A stretch of DNA of 64,000 nt from Arenibacter sp. ARW7G5Y1 (GCF_003201775.1 NZ_QJJZ01000015.1:62001-126000); one strand, 5' to 3'. Numbered from the stretch's first letter, positions 35,372 through 44,895 are shown. Notes: generated from the sequence alone by a model not told the origin. Numbers and translations are program-made.

Positions 35372-36403
35372 TTAAAAAATCATTTTCCTTTTCCTTATTA
35401 ACAGCCAAATAACGACAGGTGCACCAATAATGGATGTTATGGCGTTAATGGGTAAAACACTGGCCGAATTGGGCATTTGGGCAATGGTATCGCAGATGAG
35501 CATTAATATGGCACCGTAGACCAATACCGCCGGAACCAAAATTTTATGATCGGTGGTGTTGAAAATTTGTCGCGTCAAATGAGGCACGGCCAGGCCTATG
35601 AAGGCAATGGGCCCTGCGAAAGCAGTTACACCACCTGCCAAAAGACCCGTGGCTACAATTATGGAATACCGGGACCGCTTCATATTAACCCCCAAACTTT
35701 TGGCATAGCTTTCTCCCAGTAATAGGGCGTTCAAGGGTTTTATGGAAAAAATACTGATCAAAACACCGATCATTACAATCAACAACAGCAGTATCAGTTG
35801 GTTCCAGGATAAATCCCCGATACTTCCAAAAGACCAATATACATATTGCTGTAATTTTTCGGCGGTGGAGAAATAGGAGAGCACGCTCACCACGGCAGTA
35901 GTAATACTGCCGAACATGAGACCTATGATCAGTAAGGCCATGGTGTCCTTTACCCTTACGGCAACTACCATGACCGCCAATAGAACCATAAAGCTACCGA
36001 TACTGGATGCCAAGGCCAAGGAAATGTCATTTACCATCCCCAGGGAAAATATTCCGGTGAATAGGGAGGATCCCAATATTAAGAGGGCCGCTCCTAAACT
36101 TGCTCCGGAGCTTATGCCCAGTACAAAGGGGCCGGCCAAGGGGTTTCTAAACAAGGTCTGCATCAATAACCCGCTCAAAGCCAAGCCACTCCCCACCAAT
36201 ATGGCGGTAAACGCTTTGGGAATTCGGTAGTTCCAAATAATATAGCTCCAAGAATCTACTTGGGTAGTTTTGCCAATTATTGATCTCAATGTTTCTTGAA
36301 AGGGAATGGAAACGGAGCCTAGGCTGATGTTCACTAAAAAACATACCACCATAACCAAAAACAGTAGGATAAAATAGATTCTATATGATTTTAGTTGCCG
36401 CAC
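35372..36403 (-). CDS. btuC: ABC transporter permease, FecCD/BtuC family
   Basis: 343 aa with about ten membrane helices. Family segments RIPKAFTAILVGSGLALSG, QTLFRNPLAGPFVLGISSGA, GPIAFIGLAVPHLTRQIF and the terminal PVVIWLLIRK are present. Inner-membrane channel for cobalamin or a siderophore; the riboswitch-BtuB-BtuG unit next door favours cobalamin. The 3' end lies about 100 bp from the ATPase gene; its start abuts the binding-protein stop. Confidence 0.93.
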   Translation of the reverse strand: MRQLKSYRIYFILLFLVMVVCFLVNISLGSVSIPFQETLRSIIGKTTQVDSWSYIIWNYRIPKAFTAILVGSGLALSGLLMQTLFRNPLAGPFVLGISSGASLGAALLILGSSLFTGIFSLGMVNDISLALASSIGSFMVLLAVMVVAVRVKDTMALLIIGLMFGSITTAVVSVLSYFSTAEKLQQYVYWSFGSIGDLSWNQLILLLLIVMIGVLISIFSIKPLNALLLGESYAKSLGVNMKRSRYSIIVATGLLAGGVTAFAGPIAFIGLAVPHLTRQIFNTTDHKILVPAVLVYGAILMLICDTIAQMPNSASVLPINAITSIIGAPVVIWLLIRKRKMIF

Positions 36404-37549
36404 TTAATCCAGGGGTTTATAAAAGGTCGGAATATAGTTGGGAAGCAGCTCGGGGTGAAAAATATGGATTAGGTCTTTTAGTACCAAATCCGGTCTGTTG
36501 GGTGCCAGTTCAAAAAAGAGCAATCCCCCAGTTTCCCCTTTGGAATTGGCATAGGTGTACACCTTCTTATTGCTGAATGCATCAAACTGTGTATAATGAA
36601 GGTTGGCCTCCTTTAGTTCGGAATAACTGCCAAATTGTGAGGGGGAAATCCAGAAATCGGCATCCTTGGCCCGCTCTATTACGCTTTCCAAACTAAGGGA
36701 AAGGCTTCCGTTTGAATCGGTATTCTTCCATAAATATTCCGCATTGGCATCTTCTATAAATTTGGAGGCCCAACTCTTTCCACCAGGCAAATACCATATA
36801 TCCTTATATAAGGCTCCGCTTAATACCTTAGGCTTATCGGCTGTATTTTTAGCCATGGCCTTGGCATTGTTGTAATTATTCTCTATGGTTTTGAAAATAC
36901 TATCGGCCTTTTGTTCCTTTTGAAAGAAGGGGGCAAAAAACTTTATCCATTCCGCTTTTCCCAATGGTGTTTCTTCGGTCCAATCGCCATTATAAACAAC
37001 GGGAATATTAGACCTTTGAATGGTCTCATAAGCTTTATTTGTACGGTTAATGCTAAAACCAATCACTACTTCGGGATTTAAGGCAATCACCATTTCGGAA
37101 TTTAAGGATTCATTGTTGCCCAATTCCTGCACCAATCCCTCATTTATACGTTTTCTGGTTTTCGAGGAAGATACGTATTCCGTATCTGGAAACCCTGTCA
37201 ATTTATCAGCTTCTTCCAATGCCTCCAGAGCCGGTATATGTGTAGTGGAGGTAACTACCATTTTTTTTATCGGCACCCCTATTATGGCGCTATATTCATC
37301 CCTGTTCAGTGTTATTGTCGGTAATTTTTCCTTAGGCACCAGGGCATAGGTGAAACTATCTTCAGATTCGGGCCAAGGAGAACTTACTGTAATAATAGTT
37401 ACCCCGGACGATGTTCTTTCAATGGTAAAACCTTGGGCATAATCTATGTTTGTGGACTGTGATAAAACAGAGCTGGAAACAGCCTCCTTTTTAGACTGTT
37501 TGCAAGAACAAATGCATATAAAAAGTAGAAAAAAAATGGCTTTTCTCAA
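36404..37549 (-). CDS. btuF: ABC transporter substrate-binding lipoprotein, BtuF-like
   Basis: 381 aa beginning with TTG at 37549 (no ATG in reach). Lipoprotein signal MRKAIFFLLFICICSCKQ. Two-lobe class III binding-protein pattern: VVTSTTHIPALEALEEADKLTGFPD, ALNPEVVIGFS, a long backbone helix, then YLPGGKSWASKFIEDANAEYLW and FWISPSQFG. Directly abuts the permease gene and has a textbook promoter at 37575-37602. Substrate inferred as cobalamin from the neighbourhood. Confidence 0.9.
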   Translation of the reverse strand: MRKAIFFLLFICICSCKQSKKEAVSSSVLSQSTNIDYAQGFTIERTSSGVTIITVSSPWPESEDSFTYALVPKEKLPTITLNRDEYSAIIGVPIKKMVVTSTTHIPALEALEEADKLTGFPDTEYVSSSKTRKRINEGLVQELGNNESLNSEMVIALNPEVVIGFSINRTNKAYETIQRSNIPVVYNGDWTEETPLGKAEWIKFFAPFFQKEQKADSIFKTIENNYNNAKAMAKNTADKPKVLSGALYKDIWYLPGGKSWASKFIEDANAEYLWKNTDSNGSLSLSLESVIERAKDADFWISPSQFGSYSELKEANLHYTQFDAFSNKKVYTYANSKGETGGLLFFELAPNRPDLVLKDLIHIFHPELLPNYIPTFYKPLD

Positions 37550-37574
37550 AAGTCTAAGGGTTTGTTTAAGAATT

Positions 37575-37602
37575 CAAAAGTAGTATTAATTTCTTGAATC
37601 AA
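37575..37602 (-). promoter_or_regulatory. Promoter of the btuFCD-like operon
   Basis: Minus strand TTG (37602-37600), 17-base spacer, TACTTTTG (37582-37575): exact match to TTG-N17-23-TAnnTTTG. The TTG start codon of the binding protein is 25 bp downstream, leaving no room for a riboswitch on this side. Confidence 0.65.
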
Positions 37603-37651
37603 AATTTCTTAAAGGCTAACAATGGTCATAATTTATTGTTGCCAGAGTATT

Positions 37652-37659
37652 TATTTTTG
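37652..37659 (+). promoter_or_regulatory. -7 box before the small membrane gene
   Basis: TATTTTTG matches TAnnTTTG, 14 bp before the ATG at 37674. No TTG at the right distance. It could also give a transcript running into the riboswitch. Confidence 0.35.
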
Positions 37660-37673
37660 GGCAAATAAAAATT

Positions 37674-37805
37674 ATGAGAGGAGAGTCCAACACCTTAATA
37701 TATATTATTGCCGCCGTCATAGTCTTGCATTTTATTGTAGGTTTCATTTGGTTGGCCTATAAATTAAACAAAAAAAAGGACGGTGGTACATCCAAAAAAA
37801 AGTAG
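37674..37805 (+). CDS. 43-aa membrane protein of the B12 locus
   Basis: ATG at 37674 to TAG at 37805. MRGESNTLIYIIAAVIVLHF then VGFIWLAYKL, one membrane helix, and a lysine-rich cytoplasmic tail (NKKKDGGTSKKK). Codon use and the clean helix-plus-basic-tail design argue for a real small protein. It sits between the btuF promoter and the cobalamin riboswitch; role unknown, perhaps an accessory of the ABC or TonB system. Confidence 0.55.
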   Translation: MRGESNTLIYIIAAVIVLHFIVGFIWLAYKLNKKKDGGTSKKK

Positions 37806-37821
37806 TAGTTTCGCAATGAAT

Positions 37822-38010
37822 TTTGGTTTCTATTCCCAAATGTATAGGGGATAGGATTAAAAGGGAATTCGGTGAAACTCCGGAACTGTTCCCGCAACTG
37901 TGAGCTTAATCCATATTGTATGGATGGCTATCATTTCTTCAAATACCACTGCCCTATAATACGGGTGGGAAGGTAAATGATAGTACGCAAGTCAGGAGAC
38001 CTGCCATATT
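37822..38010 (+). promoter_or_regulatory. Cobalamin riboswitch
   Basis: Recognised by order of conserved pieces: GGGAATTCGGTGAAACTCCG (37863-37882), the CCCGCAACTGTGAGC core, GCCACTG-equivalent ACCACTGCCC, GGGTGGGAAGG, and the B12 box AAGTCAGGAGACCTGCC (37989-38005). It ends about 50 bp before the receptor ATG. Binding of adenosyl- or methylcobalamin should lower expression of the receptor and the BtuG-like gene. Confidence 0.93.
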
Positions 38011-38056
38011 CATCACTAAAATAGAATAGATCTTCGGGCAAAGGGTCTTCTTGGGT

Positions 38057-39901
38057 ATGGAAAAAAAACAAATATTATTATTTTTTATAGGACTGTTGTC
38101 CATTGGGCAGATTTTTGGGCAAAAGGACAATGTAATTGTTTTGGACGAGGTGATTTTGAGCGATGCCAAACTGCTTCATTTTTCAAAAGGTACAAAAGTT
38201 AGCGTTGTAAGGGATTCCGTTCAGCAAAAAAGCGGAGCGACCTTAACGGATTTATTGCGGTATAATTCCAATATATATTTTAAGGAAAATGGCTATGGTA
38301 TGGTCTCTTCAGCTTCATTTAGGGGCACCAATGCCCAACAAACTGCTGTTGTTTGGAACGGTATAAATATAAACTCCCAACTTACAGGTCAGACAGATTT
38401 CAATACCTTGATTCCAGGGAATTACGGGGATGTTGTGGTAAGAAGTGGAGGAGGTTCTGTCCAATACGGGAGTGGAGCGGTAGGGGGAACGATACTATTA
38501 AATGATAGCTTTAAGTTTAATGACGGTTGGAAAAATAGTCTTAGGACAAGTTATGGCAGTTTTAATACCAGTCTGCTCGCTTTTAATACTTCCCTCGGTA
38601 AAGAAAAGACATCTTTTCAAATCGGAGTTAACCACATAGCTTCGGACAACGATTATAAGTTTTTGGGGACAGACAGAAGAAACGGGAATGGTGCGTACGA
38701 TCAGCTGAACCTAAATGCCAATGTTGGCTTTATTTTGTCCGATCAACAAATTGTAAAAGTGTACCATAATACCTTTATTGGGGACCGGGATTTTTCTGGA
38801 ACATTGACTGCCCCGGCCGATGAAAATTACAGGGATTTAAACCATAGGTCACTTGTAGAGCTGGGCAGCTTTAACGAAAAGAGGATAGCACGGTTAAAAG
38901 TAGGGCATTTATATGAGCGCTATCGCTATTTTCCCAATAAGGAACGAAAGGAGTTTAGCTATGGACAAGCCAATACCTTTCTTGCCAATTACGATTATAA
39001 ATATCAGTTAAATAGGATTACGTTAAATGGCTTGATCGATCTCTCTACGATCAGGGCCAAAGGGACTTCCATTGAAAATGCCAATAGAGATTTTGTAGCC
39101 GGAACTTTTTTGTTGTCCCATGACCTTACGGATAGGTTCAACTATGGTGTAAACCTAAGAAAGGAAGTGGTAAGTGACTTTAAAAGTCCATTTCTTTTTT
39201 CTTTGAACAGTGGTTATGAAGTGTCTAAAAACTACCGCTTGACCATTAATATGTCTAAAAACCATAGAATACCCACCTTCAATGACCTTTATTGGACAGG
39301 CGCCGGGGCCAGTGGTAATTTAGAGGTCCTGCCGGAAGCCTCTTGGCAGTTGGAACTTGGGCAGAAACTTAGGTTGAAGAACATAACCTTATTATTAAAT
39401 GCCTACAGTATAACAACCGATAATTTAATTCAATGGCGACCCAATGAACAAGGTATTTGGATGGCGATGAATGTCCAGGATGTGTCCCAATACGGATTGG
39501 AACTTGGTCTTGATTGGAAAAAAAAATGGGGAAACAATAATGTGGTCTGGGAGAGCGAATATTCCTTCACCAAATCTATCGATAATTCCACCGACCATCA
39601 ATTGTTATATGTCCCAGAGCATATGTTGAGGTCAAATTTGGCCTATCAATACAAGAAGGTGGTAGCCTTTTGTCAGCTCTTGTACAACGGATCGGTTTAT
39701 ACAACTACAGACAATAGCGATAGTCTACCTTCATATACCCTTGGCAACCTAGGATTGGATTACCATGGACCGGATATTTCGGGAATCAAATTTATATTAG
39801 GAGTAAAGGTGAACAACATATTTAATAAAAGTTATCAGAACGTAGCCTATAGACCTATGCCCAATAGAAATTTTCAAATACAATTAATTACTAAATTTTA
39901 A
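38057..39901 (+). CDS. btuB: TonB-dependent outer-membrane cobalamin receptor
   Basis: 614 aa from the ATG at 38057 (an in-frame TTG at 38051 is rejected). Signal peptide about 1-18 (ends FGQ). Plug domain about 25-150 (DEVILSDAK TonB-box region, GATLTDLLRYNSNIYFKENG, SFRGTNAQQTAVVWNGI), then a 22-strand barrel with AEYSFTK-like strands and a C-terminal aromatic (LITKF). Short for a TonB receptor but right for BtuB. Under the riboswitch just upstream; BtuG-like gene 14 bp downstream. Confidence 0.95.
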   Translation: MEKKQILLFFIGLLSIGQIFGQKDNVIVLDEVILSDAKLLHFSKGTKVSVVRDSVQQKSGATLTDLLRYNSNIYFKENGYGMVSSASFRGTNAQQTAVVWNGININSQLTGQTDFNTLIPGNYGDVVVRSGGGSVQYGSGAVGGTILLNDSFKFNDGWKNSLRTSYGSFNTSLLAFNTSLGKEKTSFQIGVNHIASDNDYKFLGTDRRNGNGAYDQLNLNANVGFILSDQQIVKVYHNTFIGDRDFSGTLTAPADENYRDLNHRSLVELGSFNEKRIARLKVGHLYERYRYFPNKERKEFSYGQANTFLANYDYKYQLNRITLNGLIDLSTIRAKGTSIENANRDFVAGTFLLSHDLTDRFNYGVNLRKEVVSDFKSPFLFSLNSGYEVSKNYRLTINMSKNHRIPTFNDLYWTGAGASGNLEVLPEASWQLELGQKLRLKNITLLLNAYSITTDNLIQWRPNEQGIWMAMNVQDVSQYGLELGLDWKKKWGNNNVVWESEYSFTKSIDNSTDHQLLYVPEHMLRSNLAYQYKKVVAFCQLLYNGSVYTTTDNSDSLPSYTLGNLGLDYHGPDISGIKFILGVKVNNIFNKSYQNVAYRPMPNRNFQIQLITKF

Positions 39902-39915
39902 AACAGTTTAAACCA

Positions 39916-40971
39916 ATGAAGATTAGAAAAGTAGTTTTACCCCTATTGATTATCGGCCTTACCTGGTCATGCTCCAACGATGATGATGGGATTCAAGTGC
40001 CTATGGGCGATTACGCAGATGGAATTTTGATTTCCAACGAAGGCCCCTTTAGCAATGGAACCGGAACGGTCACTTTTATTTCCGAGGATCTGTCCGTAGT
40101 GAATCACGGAATTTATAATACAACGAATGATGAAGATCTGGGCAATGTTGTTCAGTCGATAGGGTTCACGGAGGATGAGGCGTTTATAGTGGCCAATGTT
40201 TCCAATAAAATAAATGTAGTAAATAGATTTACTTTTGAAAAAATAGCAAGTATTACCAACGGCTTGAACAACCCAAGGTATTTTATTGAGGCAAACGGCA
40301 AGGGGTATGTTACCAATTGGGGAGATACTGCAGATGAAACAGATGATTTCGTAGCCATTATCAATCTTCAAAATTACACTGTGGAAGGTACCATACCCGT
40401 AGTTTTGGGTCCTGAAGCTATTTTGGCAAAAGACAATACGGTGTATGTGGCCCATCAAGGTGCTTGGGGCCAGAATAATAAGATTTCGGTTATCAACACC
40501 ACTTCCAATGAGGTGATAAAAACACTTACAGTAGGGGATGTGCCCAACTCTATGCAATTGGACACCTCTGGGAACTTATGGGTATTGGCTTCGGGTAAAC
40601 CTGCCTATACGGAGGATGAAACTGAGGGGGTGCTATCAAAGATCAATACGGTCACCAATGAAGTGGAGGGCAATTTACCGTTTGAATCCACCCAACATCC
40701 CAATAGTTTGAATTTGGATGGAGGGGATCTGTACTATCATTTGGGGGATACCGTGTTTAAACAAAGTTTAACTTCAACCTCCTTGGGCATGGAAATGGTC
40801 TTGGAAGGCGTTAGTTTTTATAATATGGTCGTACATAATGGTAGGTTATATGGCACCGATGCAGGCGATTATGCCAGTAATGGTACACTAACAGTTTATG
40901 ATGTAAGCACCACATTGGCTATAAAATCCATCACGGTGGGTATTGTTCCTGGGGGAATCTATTTCAATTAG
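39916..40971 (+). CDS. btuG: BtuG-like surface lipoprotein (beta-propeller)
   Basis: 351 aa. Lipobox WSC (Cys20) followed by the acidic run SNDDDG, a surface-export-like signal. About seven propeller blades with recurring patterns (NKINVVNRFTFEKIASI, DDFVAIINLQNYTVEGTIPV, NKISVINTTSNEVIKTLTVG, GTLTVYDVSTTLAIKSITVG) match DUF5074/YncE-type proteins. In Bacteroides BtuG captures B12 and sits on BtuB; gene order riboswitch-receptor-propeller is the same here. Function by homology of architecture, not tested. Confidence 0.85.
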   Translation: MKIRKVVLPLLIIGLTWSCSNDDDGIQVPMGDYADGILISNEGPFSNGTGTVTFISEDLSVVNHGIYNTTNDEDLGNVVQSIGFTEDEAFIVANVSNKINVVNRFTFEKIASITNGLNNPRYFIEANGKGYVTNWGDTADETDDFVAIINLQNYTVEGTIPVVLGPEAILAKDNTVYVAHQGAWGQNNKISVINTTSNEVIKTLTVGDVPNSMQLDTSGNLWVLASGKPAYTEDETEGVLSKINTVTNEVEGNLPFESTQHPNSLNLDGGDLYYHLGDTVFKQSLTSTSLGMEMVLEGVSFYNMVVHNGRLYGTDAGDYASNGTLTVYDVSTTLAIKSITVGIVPGGIYFN

Positions 40972-41000
40972 GTGGTTTGGACCGATTTCCTATGGTAATG

Positions 41001-41045
41001 AAAACCCCTCTTTTATTTGGTATATGCCAAGTAAAAGAGGGGTTT
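41001..41045. terminator. Strong terminator after the BtuG-like gene
   Basis: AAACCCCTCTTTTA pairs with TAAAAGAGGGGTTT, with inner TTGG/CCAA. Convergent with the S41 protease gene at 41086 and can serve both strands. Confidence 0.8.
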
Positions 41046-41085
41046 CCGCTTTATGGTTGTTATGTGGAATAACTAGGTGAAAGGC

Positions 41086-42558
41086 CTATTGAAAGGAAAT
41101 TTCAATAGGTTTGTCCAAATACATATTGTCCTTTATAGCTGTAAACATTTTGGAGTTGGAGATTTCATTTACCGGCATTTTTACGGTAAAATCCCTCTTG
41201 GCACTTGCACCGGTAATTTCTTGGATAGCCCTTGCAAAAAGAGGTTCATTTATATCCCCTAAAACGCCTAGGTCCGCAAGATCTTCCTTTAAAACAACGT
41301 CGGGGACCAAGCCTGAGGTATAGTCCGAAAACCCCTCGGAATTCTCGTTTCTCCCCATAAGGGGCTGCATGGCCCATCTATTGCCAGGGTTTATTTTATT
41401 TTCCCTGTCGGATCTGTAGATATAATCATTGTCTATATCATCTACCATGGTAACGGAAAATTCGTTCTTACCCCTCGTGGTTTCACCAATGTGAAAAACA
41501 TCCACATAGGGTGCCAGTCCGTTCATGACCAATTCACTGGCCGATGCGGAACTTCCTGTGGCAAGAACATATACTTTGTTAAGGTTAAGACTGTTCAAGT
41601 CCGATCCCGAGTCTGTTTTATTGGCAAAATAGTCTTCCAATTGCTCTTGTTTAAGAAGGCCTTGTATTTTATCGTTCCATCTTTGTCTTACATATAATTC
41701 CTTCGTATTGGTGCCATAAACCATACTGGCCAATAATCTGGAGCTGTTTACCGAACCTCCGGGGTTGTACCGAAGGTCTAGCACCAATTCCGTAGCCCCT
41801 GCATTTTTAAACTCTCCGAAGACCGTATTTAGTTGTTCATCATAGCCACTGGTAAAACCGTTGTACATTAGGTAGGCAATTTTGGTTCCGTTGACCTCTA
41901 CTGTCTTTGCTATTAGGATCGGGTTTTCTTGCAATCCTTCAGATTTGGTCAATGTTACTTCCCTGTCATTATCCGTAACGACAGTTCCGGAAATATCGGC
42001 CATACCAAGGGTGTAGCTATCGGAATTTCCAAAAAGAAGGCTTATGTAATTGGCATCGGTAAGTTGCACCCCATTCACCCGAGTAAATATATCCCCTCTG
42101 GCTATATCTTTGGTGGAGGCATTGGAGTTCGGAATTATGTACCTTACGTATCCAAAAAGATCGGTACTGCCCTCATTCCGCGCCAGTCCAAATTCAAGTC
42201 CATTACTTTTTGAAACACCACTCAGTGTATTTACAAGTGTTTCGTAATCATCTTCAACAAAGCTGAAACGATCAATAGCGGAACTACTGCCAACTACATT
42301 TGAGTGATTGTAACAGGTTTGGTAGAAGAATTCCTCTGGATCGGTATAGGATTCAAGATAGACCACATAGTCGTCATTGGTAGTGAATCTGTCATCACCT
42401 AAATTAGGAGCGTCCGCCTGCCAAAAATACCATTGATTTAAACCTTGCCACATAAAGTTCTGTACAGTTGACTCCTTTGGATAGACGAATGTATCATCAT
42501 CCTTGTCCGAACAGGAAAAAACTATTGTAATTAAAAGTAGGCTGAAGATTTTTTTCAT
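41086..42558 (-). CDS. S41-family peptidase lipoprotein, copy A
   Basis: 490 aa from MKKIFSLLL at 42558 (the longer reading is rejected because it precedes the signal peptide). Lipobox VFSC. N-terminal VQNFMWQGLNQWYFWQ domain, PDZ-like region (IARGDIFTRVNGVQLTDANY), then the C-terminal-processing-protease core: VLDLRYNPGGSVNSS, GSSASASELV with catalytic Ser and TRGKNEFSVT with catalytic Lys. Periplasmic or surface. Paralogue of the next gene, same strand, 91 bp between. Confidence 0.92.
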   Translation of the reverse strand: MKKIFSLLLITIVFSCSDKDDDTFVYPKESTVQNFMWQGLNQWYFWQADAPNLGDDRFTTNDDYVVYLESYTDPEEFFYQTCYNHSNVVGSSSAIDRFSFVEDDYETLVNTLSGVSKSNGLEFGLARNEGSTDLFGYVRYIIPNSNASTKDIARGDIFTRVNGVQLTDANYISLLFGNSDSYTLGMADISGTVVTDNDREVTLTKSEGLQENPILIAKTVEVNGTKIAYLMYNGFTSGYDEQLNTVFGEFKNAGATELVLDLRYNPGGSVNSSRLLASMVYGTNTKELYVRQRWNDKIQGLLKQEQLEDYFANKTDSGSDLNSLNLNKVYVLATGSSASASELVMNGLAPYVDVFHIGETTRGKNEFSVTMVDDIDNDYIYRSDRENKINPGNRWAMQPLMGRNENSEGFSDYTSGLVPDVVLKEDLADLGVLGDINEPLFARAIQEITGASAKRDFTVKMPVNEISNSKMFTAIKDNMYLDKPIEISFQ

Positions 42559-42649
42559 AGTATTAGTAATATTAATTCTGCCGCACATTATATTTATTGG
42601 CCTAGGTTAATCTTTATAAGCTAGGGCGACACCTCAAACAGAGTACTGG

Positions 42650-44143
42650 CTACTGTTTTTTTATCCAGTTTAGGGGTTTTTTGATATCCATAAACATATT
42701 GTCCTTGATCTTTGTGAACATCTTGGAACTACTTACCAATTCAACCGGCATATCTACCGTAAAATCCATTTTTGCAGTGGTTCCTGTAATCTCTGCAATG
42801 GCCTTGGCCAAAAGGGGTTCGTCCATATTGCCCAATATACCCATAATGGATAGATCCTCCCTCAATAATATATCAGGGGCAAGGCCGTCCGTATACTCCG
42901 AAAAGCCATTGGCATTTTCATTTCGTCCTATCAATGGTTGAATGGCCCAATGATTTTCAGGATTTATATTGTCCTCCCTATTTGGGTCGTACACATTGCC
43001 ATTCTCAAAATCGTCCACAAAGGTAACGGAAAATTCATTCTTCCCAGTCGTTGTTGTCCCTATATGGATAACATTTATGTAAGGGTCCAATCCGTTCATT
43101 ACCAATTCACTTGCCGATGCGCTACTCCCGGTGGCAATGACATAAACCTTGCTTAAGCCTAACGTGTTTATAGGAGTATTGTTGTCCGTTGCATCGGCAA
43201 AATACTCAATAAGATCGGTGTCCTTAAACTCAGATTGCAGCTTGTCATTATACCTGGCTTTCAGGAAAACACTATTGGTATAGGTGCCATAAACCATACT
43301 GGATAATAATCGGGCCGAATTAACCGATCCCCCTGGATTGTACCTAAGGTCCAAAACTAGATCTGTAACGCCGGCGGATTTGAATTCGCCAAAGGCATCG
43401 TTTAACTCTTCGTCAAATTCATTCGTAAAGCTATTGTACATTAAATAGCCAATTTTTTGTCCGGCAGTTTCCAATACCTTGGTAATAAATATCGGATTTT
43501 CGGTTAGGTTGGCTTCTTTTGTCAATGTAACCTCCCTATCCGTAGTGGAAATAATATTATCGGAGATTTCTGCCATATTTAAGGTATAGGTGTCGCTATC
43601 TCCAAATAAAAGGTCTATATAGTTATCCAGATTAAGGTTAGTGCCATTTACTCCCGTAAAAATATCCCCTCTTCGGATATCTTTGGTAGCGGCATTGGAG
43701 TTGGGCACAATGTAGCGTACATATCCGTAGACATCATCACTATCCACAAATAAACCCAAACCAAACTCCAAGCCATTGCTTTTGGAAATTCCGGCGAAAG
43801 ATTGTGTCAATTCTTTATAATCATCGGAATAAAAACTAAAGCGGTCTTCCGTATAAAGTAATTTTTCGTCAAAAAATGTTCCAGGGTCTTCCTCTGTTTC
43901 CAAAAACGATACGTAATCCTCAAAGGAATTAAAGCGGTTATCTCCCAAGTCAGATACATCACTTTGCCAAAAGTAATAAGTATTCATGGTCTGCCACATA
44001 AAGTTTTGGACCGTTACATCTATTTCTGCTTCCGGGTTGGGGGTTATCCCTTCAAATGCATCGGTAACTTGGGGGTCATCATTCTTATTGCAACCCGTGA
44101 GGATCAATCCCAATCCTAAAAAAATCAATAAATACTTCTTCAT
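42650..44143 (-). CDS. S41-family peptidase lipoprotein, copy B
   Basis: 497 aa from MKKYLLIFLGLGLILTGC at 44143 (lipobox LTGC). Same architecture as copy A, with VQNFMWQTMNTYYFWQ, RGDIFTGVNGTNLNLDNY, LVLDLRYNPGGSVNSARLL, GSSASASELV (Ser) and TTGKNEFSVT (Lys). Similarity to copy A along the whole length indicates tandem duplication. Divergent from the ECF sigma operon. Confidence 0.92.
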   Translation of the reverse strand: MKKYLLIFLGLGLILTGCNKNDDPQVTDAFEGITPNPEAEIDVTVQNFMWQTMNTYYFWQSDVSDLGDNRFNSFEDYVSFLETEEDPGTFFDEKLLYTEDRFSFYSDDYKELTQSFAGISKSNGLEFGLGLFVDSDDVYGYVRYIVPNSNAATKDIRRGDIFTGVNGTNLNLDNYIDLLFGDSDTYTLNMAEISDNIISTTDREVTLTKEANLTENPIFITKVLETAGQKIGYLMYNSFTNEFDEELNDAFGEFKSAGVTDLVLDLRYNPGGSVNSARLLSSMVYGTYTNSVFLKARYNDKLQSEFKDTDLIEYFADATDNNTPINTLGLSKVYVIATGSSASASELVMNGLDPYINVIHIGTTTTGKNEFSVTFVDDFENGNVYDPNREDNINPENHWAIQPLIGRNENANGFSEYTDGLAPDILLREDLSIMGILGNMDEPLLAKAIAEITGTTAKMDFTVDMPVELVSSSKMFTKIKDNMFMDIKKPLNWIKKQ

Positions 44144-44312
44144 AATTTTTAAAATAACGGCCAAACCATAATGGTTAGTGACGTACAAATATCATTCCAT
44201 TAAAAAAGTATGAATTAGCTTTGGGGAACGATTTAAACTATATACGGTAATATTGCCAATTTGGTTTCCGTTGCGCTAATTTACTTACATTGTAATGAAT
44301 TGGAAACTAATT

Positions 44313-44337
44313 GTAACAAAATTCGATGTACGTCGTC
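44313..44337 (+). promoter_or_regulatory. Candidate ECF-type promoter of the sigma gene
   Basis: GTAAC (44313-44317), 16 bases, CGTC (44334-44337). The AAC/CGT pair at this spacing is typical of ECF sigma promoters and unlike the TTG/TAnnTTTG housekeeping type, so the sigma gene 49 bp downstream may control itself. Confidence 0.45.
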
Positions 44338-44385
44338 TTGCTATTGTAAGCCTGTTGATCAGGATTATAAAACAACTAAACCAAA

Positions 44386-44895
44386 ATGCAACAAACGGAG
44401 TTTTTAAATGTGGTTTTGCCATTTAAGGATAAGCTTTATAGATTGGCCAAGCGTTTATTGGTCTCTAAGGAAGAAGCAGAGGATGCCACACAAGAAATCC
44501 TAATGAAGCTATGGTCCAAAAATAGTATGATGGAGGGTTATAACAATGTGGAGGCCTATGCCATGATGATGACAAAGAATTTTTGTTTGGACCGACTCAA
44601 ATCCAAACAGGCCGGGAACTTAAAACTGGTGCATAGCAATTACAGGGATGAAAATGTTTCATTGCAGAACCAGGTTGAGGTAAGCGATAGTCTAGGTTGG
44701 GTAGAAAGAATCATGGAGGAATTGCCGGAACAGCAAAAAATGGTACTACAGCTAAGGGATGTGGAGCAGTATGAATTTGAGGAAATAGCCGAACTATTGG
44801 GTTTGAGTGCAACGGCAGTTAGGGTCACTTTATCCAGAGCGCGAAAAACAGTGAGGGAAAAATTAGTTCAAAAGCACAATTATGGAATTAAATAA
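44386..44895 (+). CDS. ECF-type RNA polymerase sigma factor
   Basis: 169 aa. Sigma region 2 (about 10-75; LVSKEEAEDATQEILMKLW) and region 4 (about 105-160; LPEQQKMVLQLRDVEQYEFEEIAELLGLSATAVRVTLSRARKTV, split here for reading as two helices of the HTH). No other domains, as in ECF factors. The stop overlaps the next start by 14 bp, the usual layout with an anti-sigma partner. Confidence 0.95.
   Translation: MQQTEFLNVVLPFKDKLYRLAKRLLVSKEEAEDATQEILMKLWSKNSMMEGYNNVEAYAMMMTKNFCLDRLKSKQAGNLKLVHSNYRDENVSLQNQVEVSDSLGWVERIMEELPEQQKMVLQLRDVEQYEFEEIAELLGLSATAVRVTLSRARKTVREKLVQKHNYGIK

Noticed and set aside
39967-40557. 196-codon open frame opposite the BtuG-like gene
   Set aside because: It lies wholly inside a well-supported propeller gene on the other strand, has no family pattern and many Ile/Cys runs typical of an antisense shadow.
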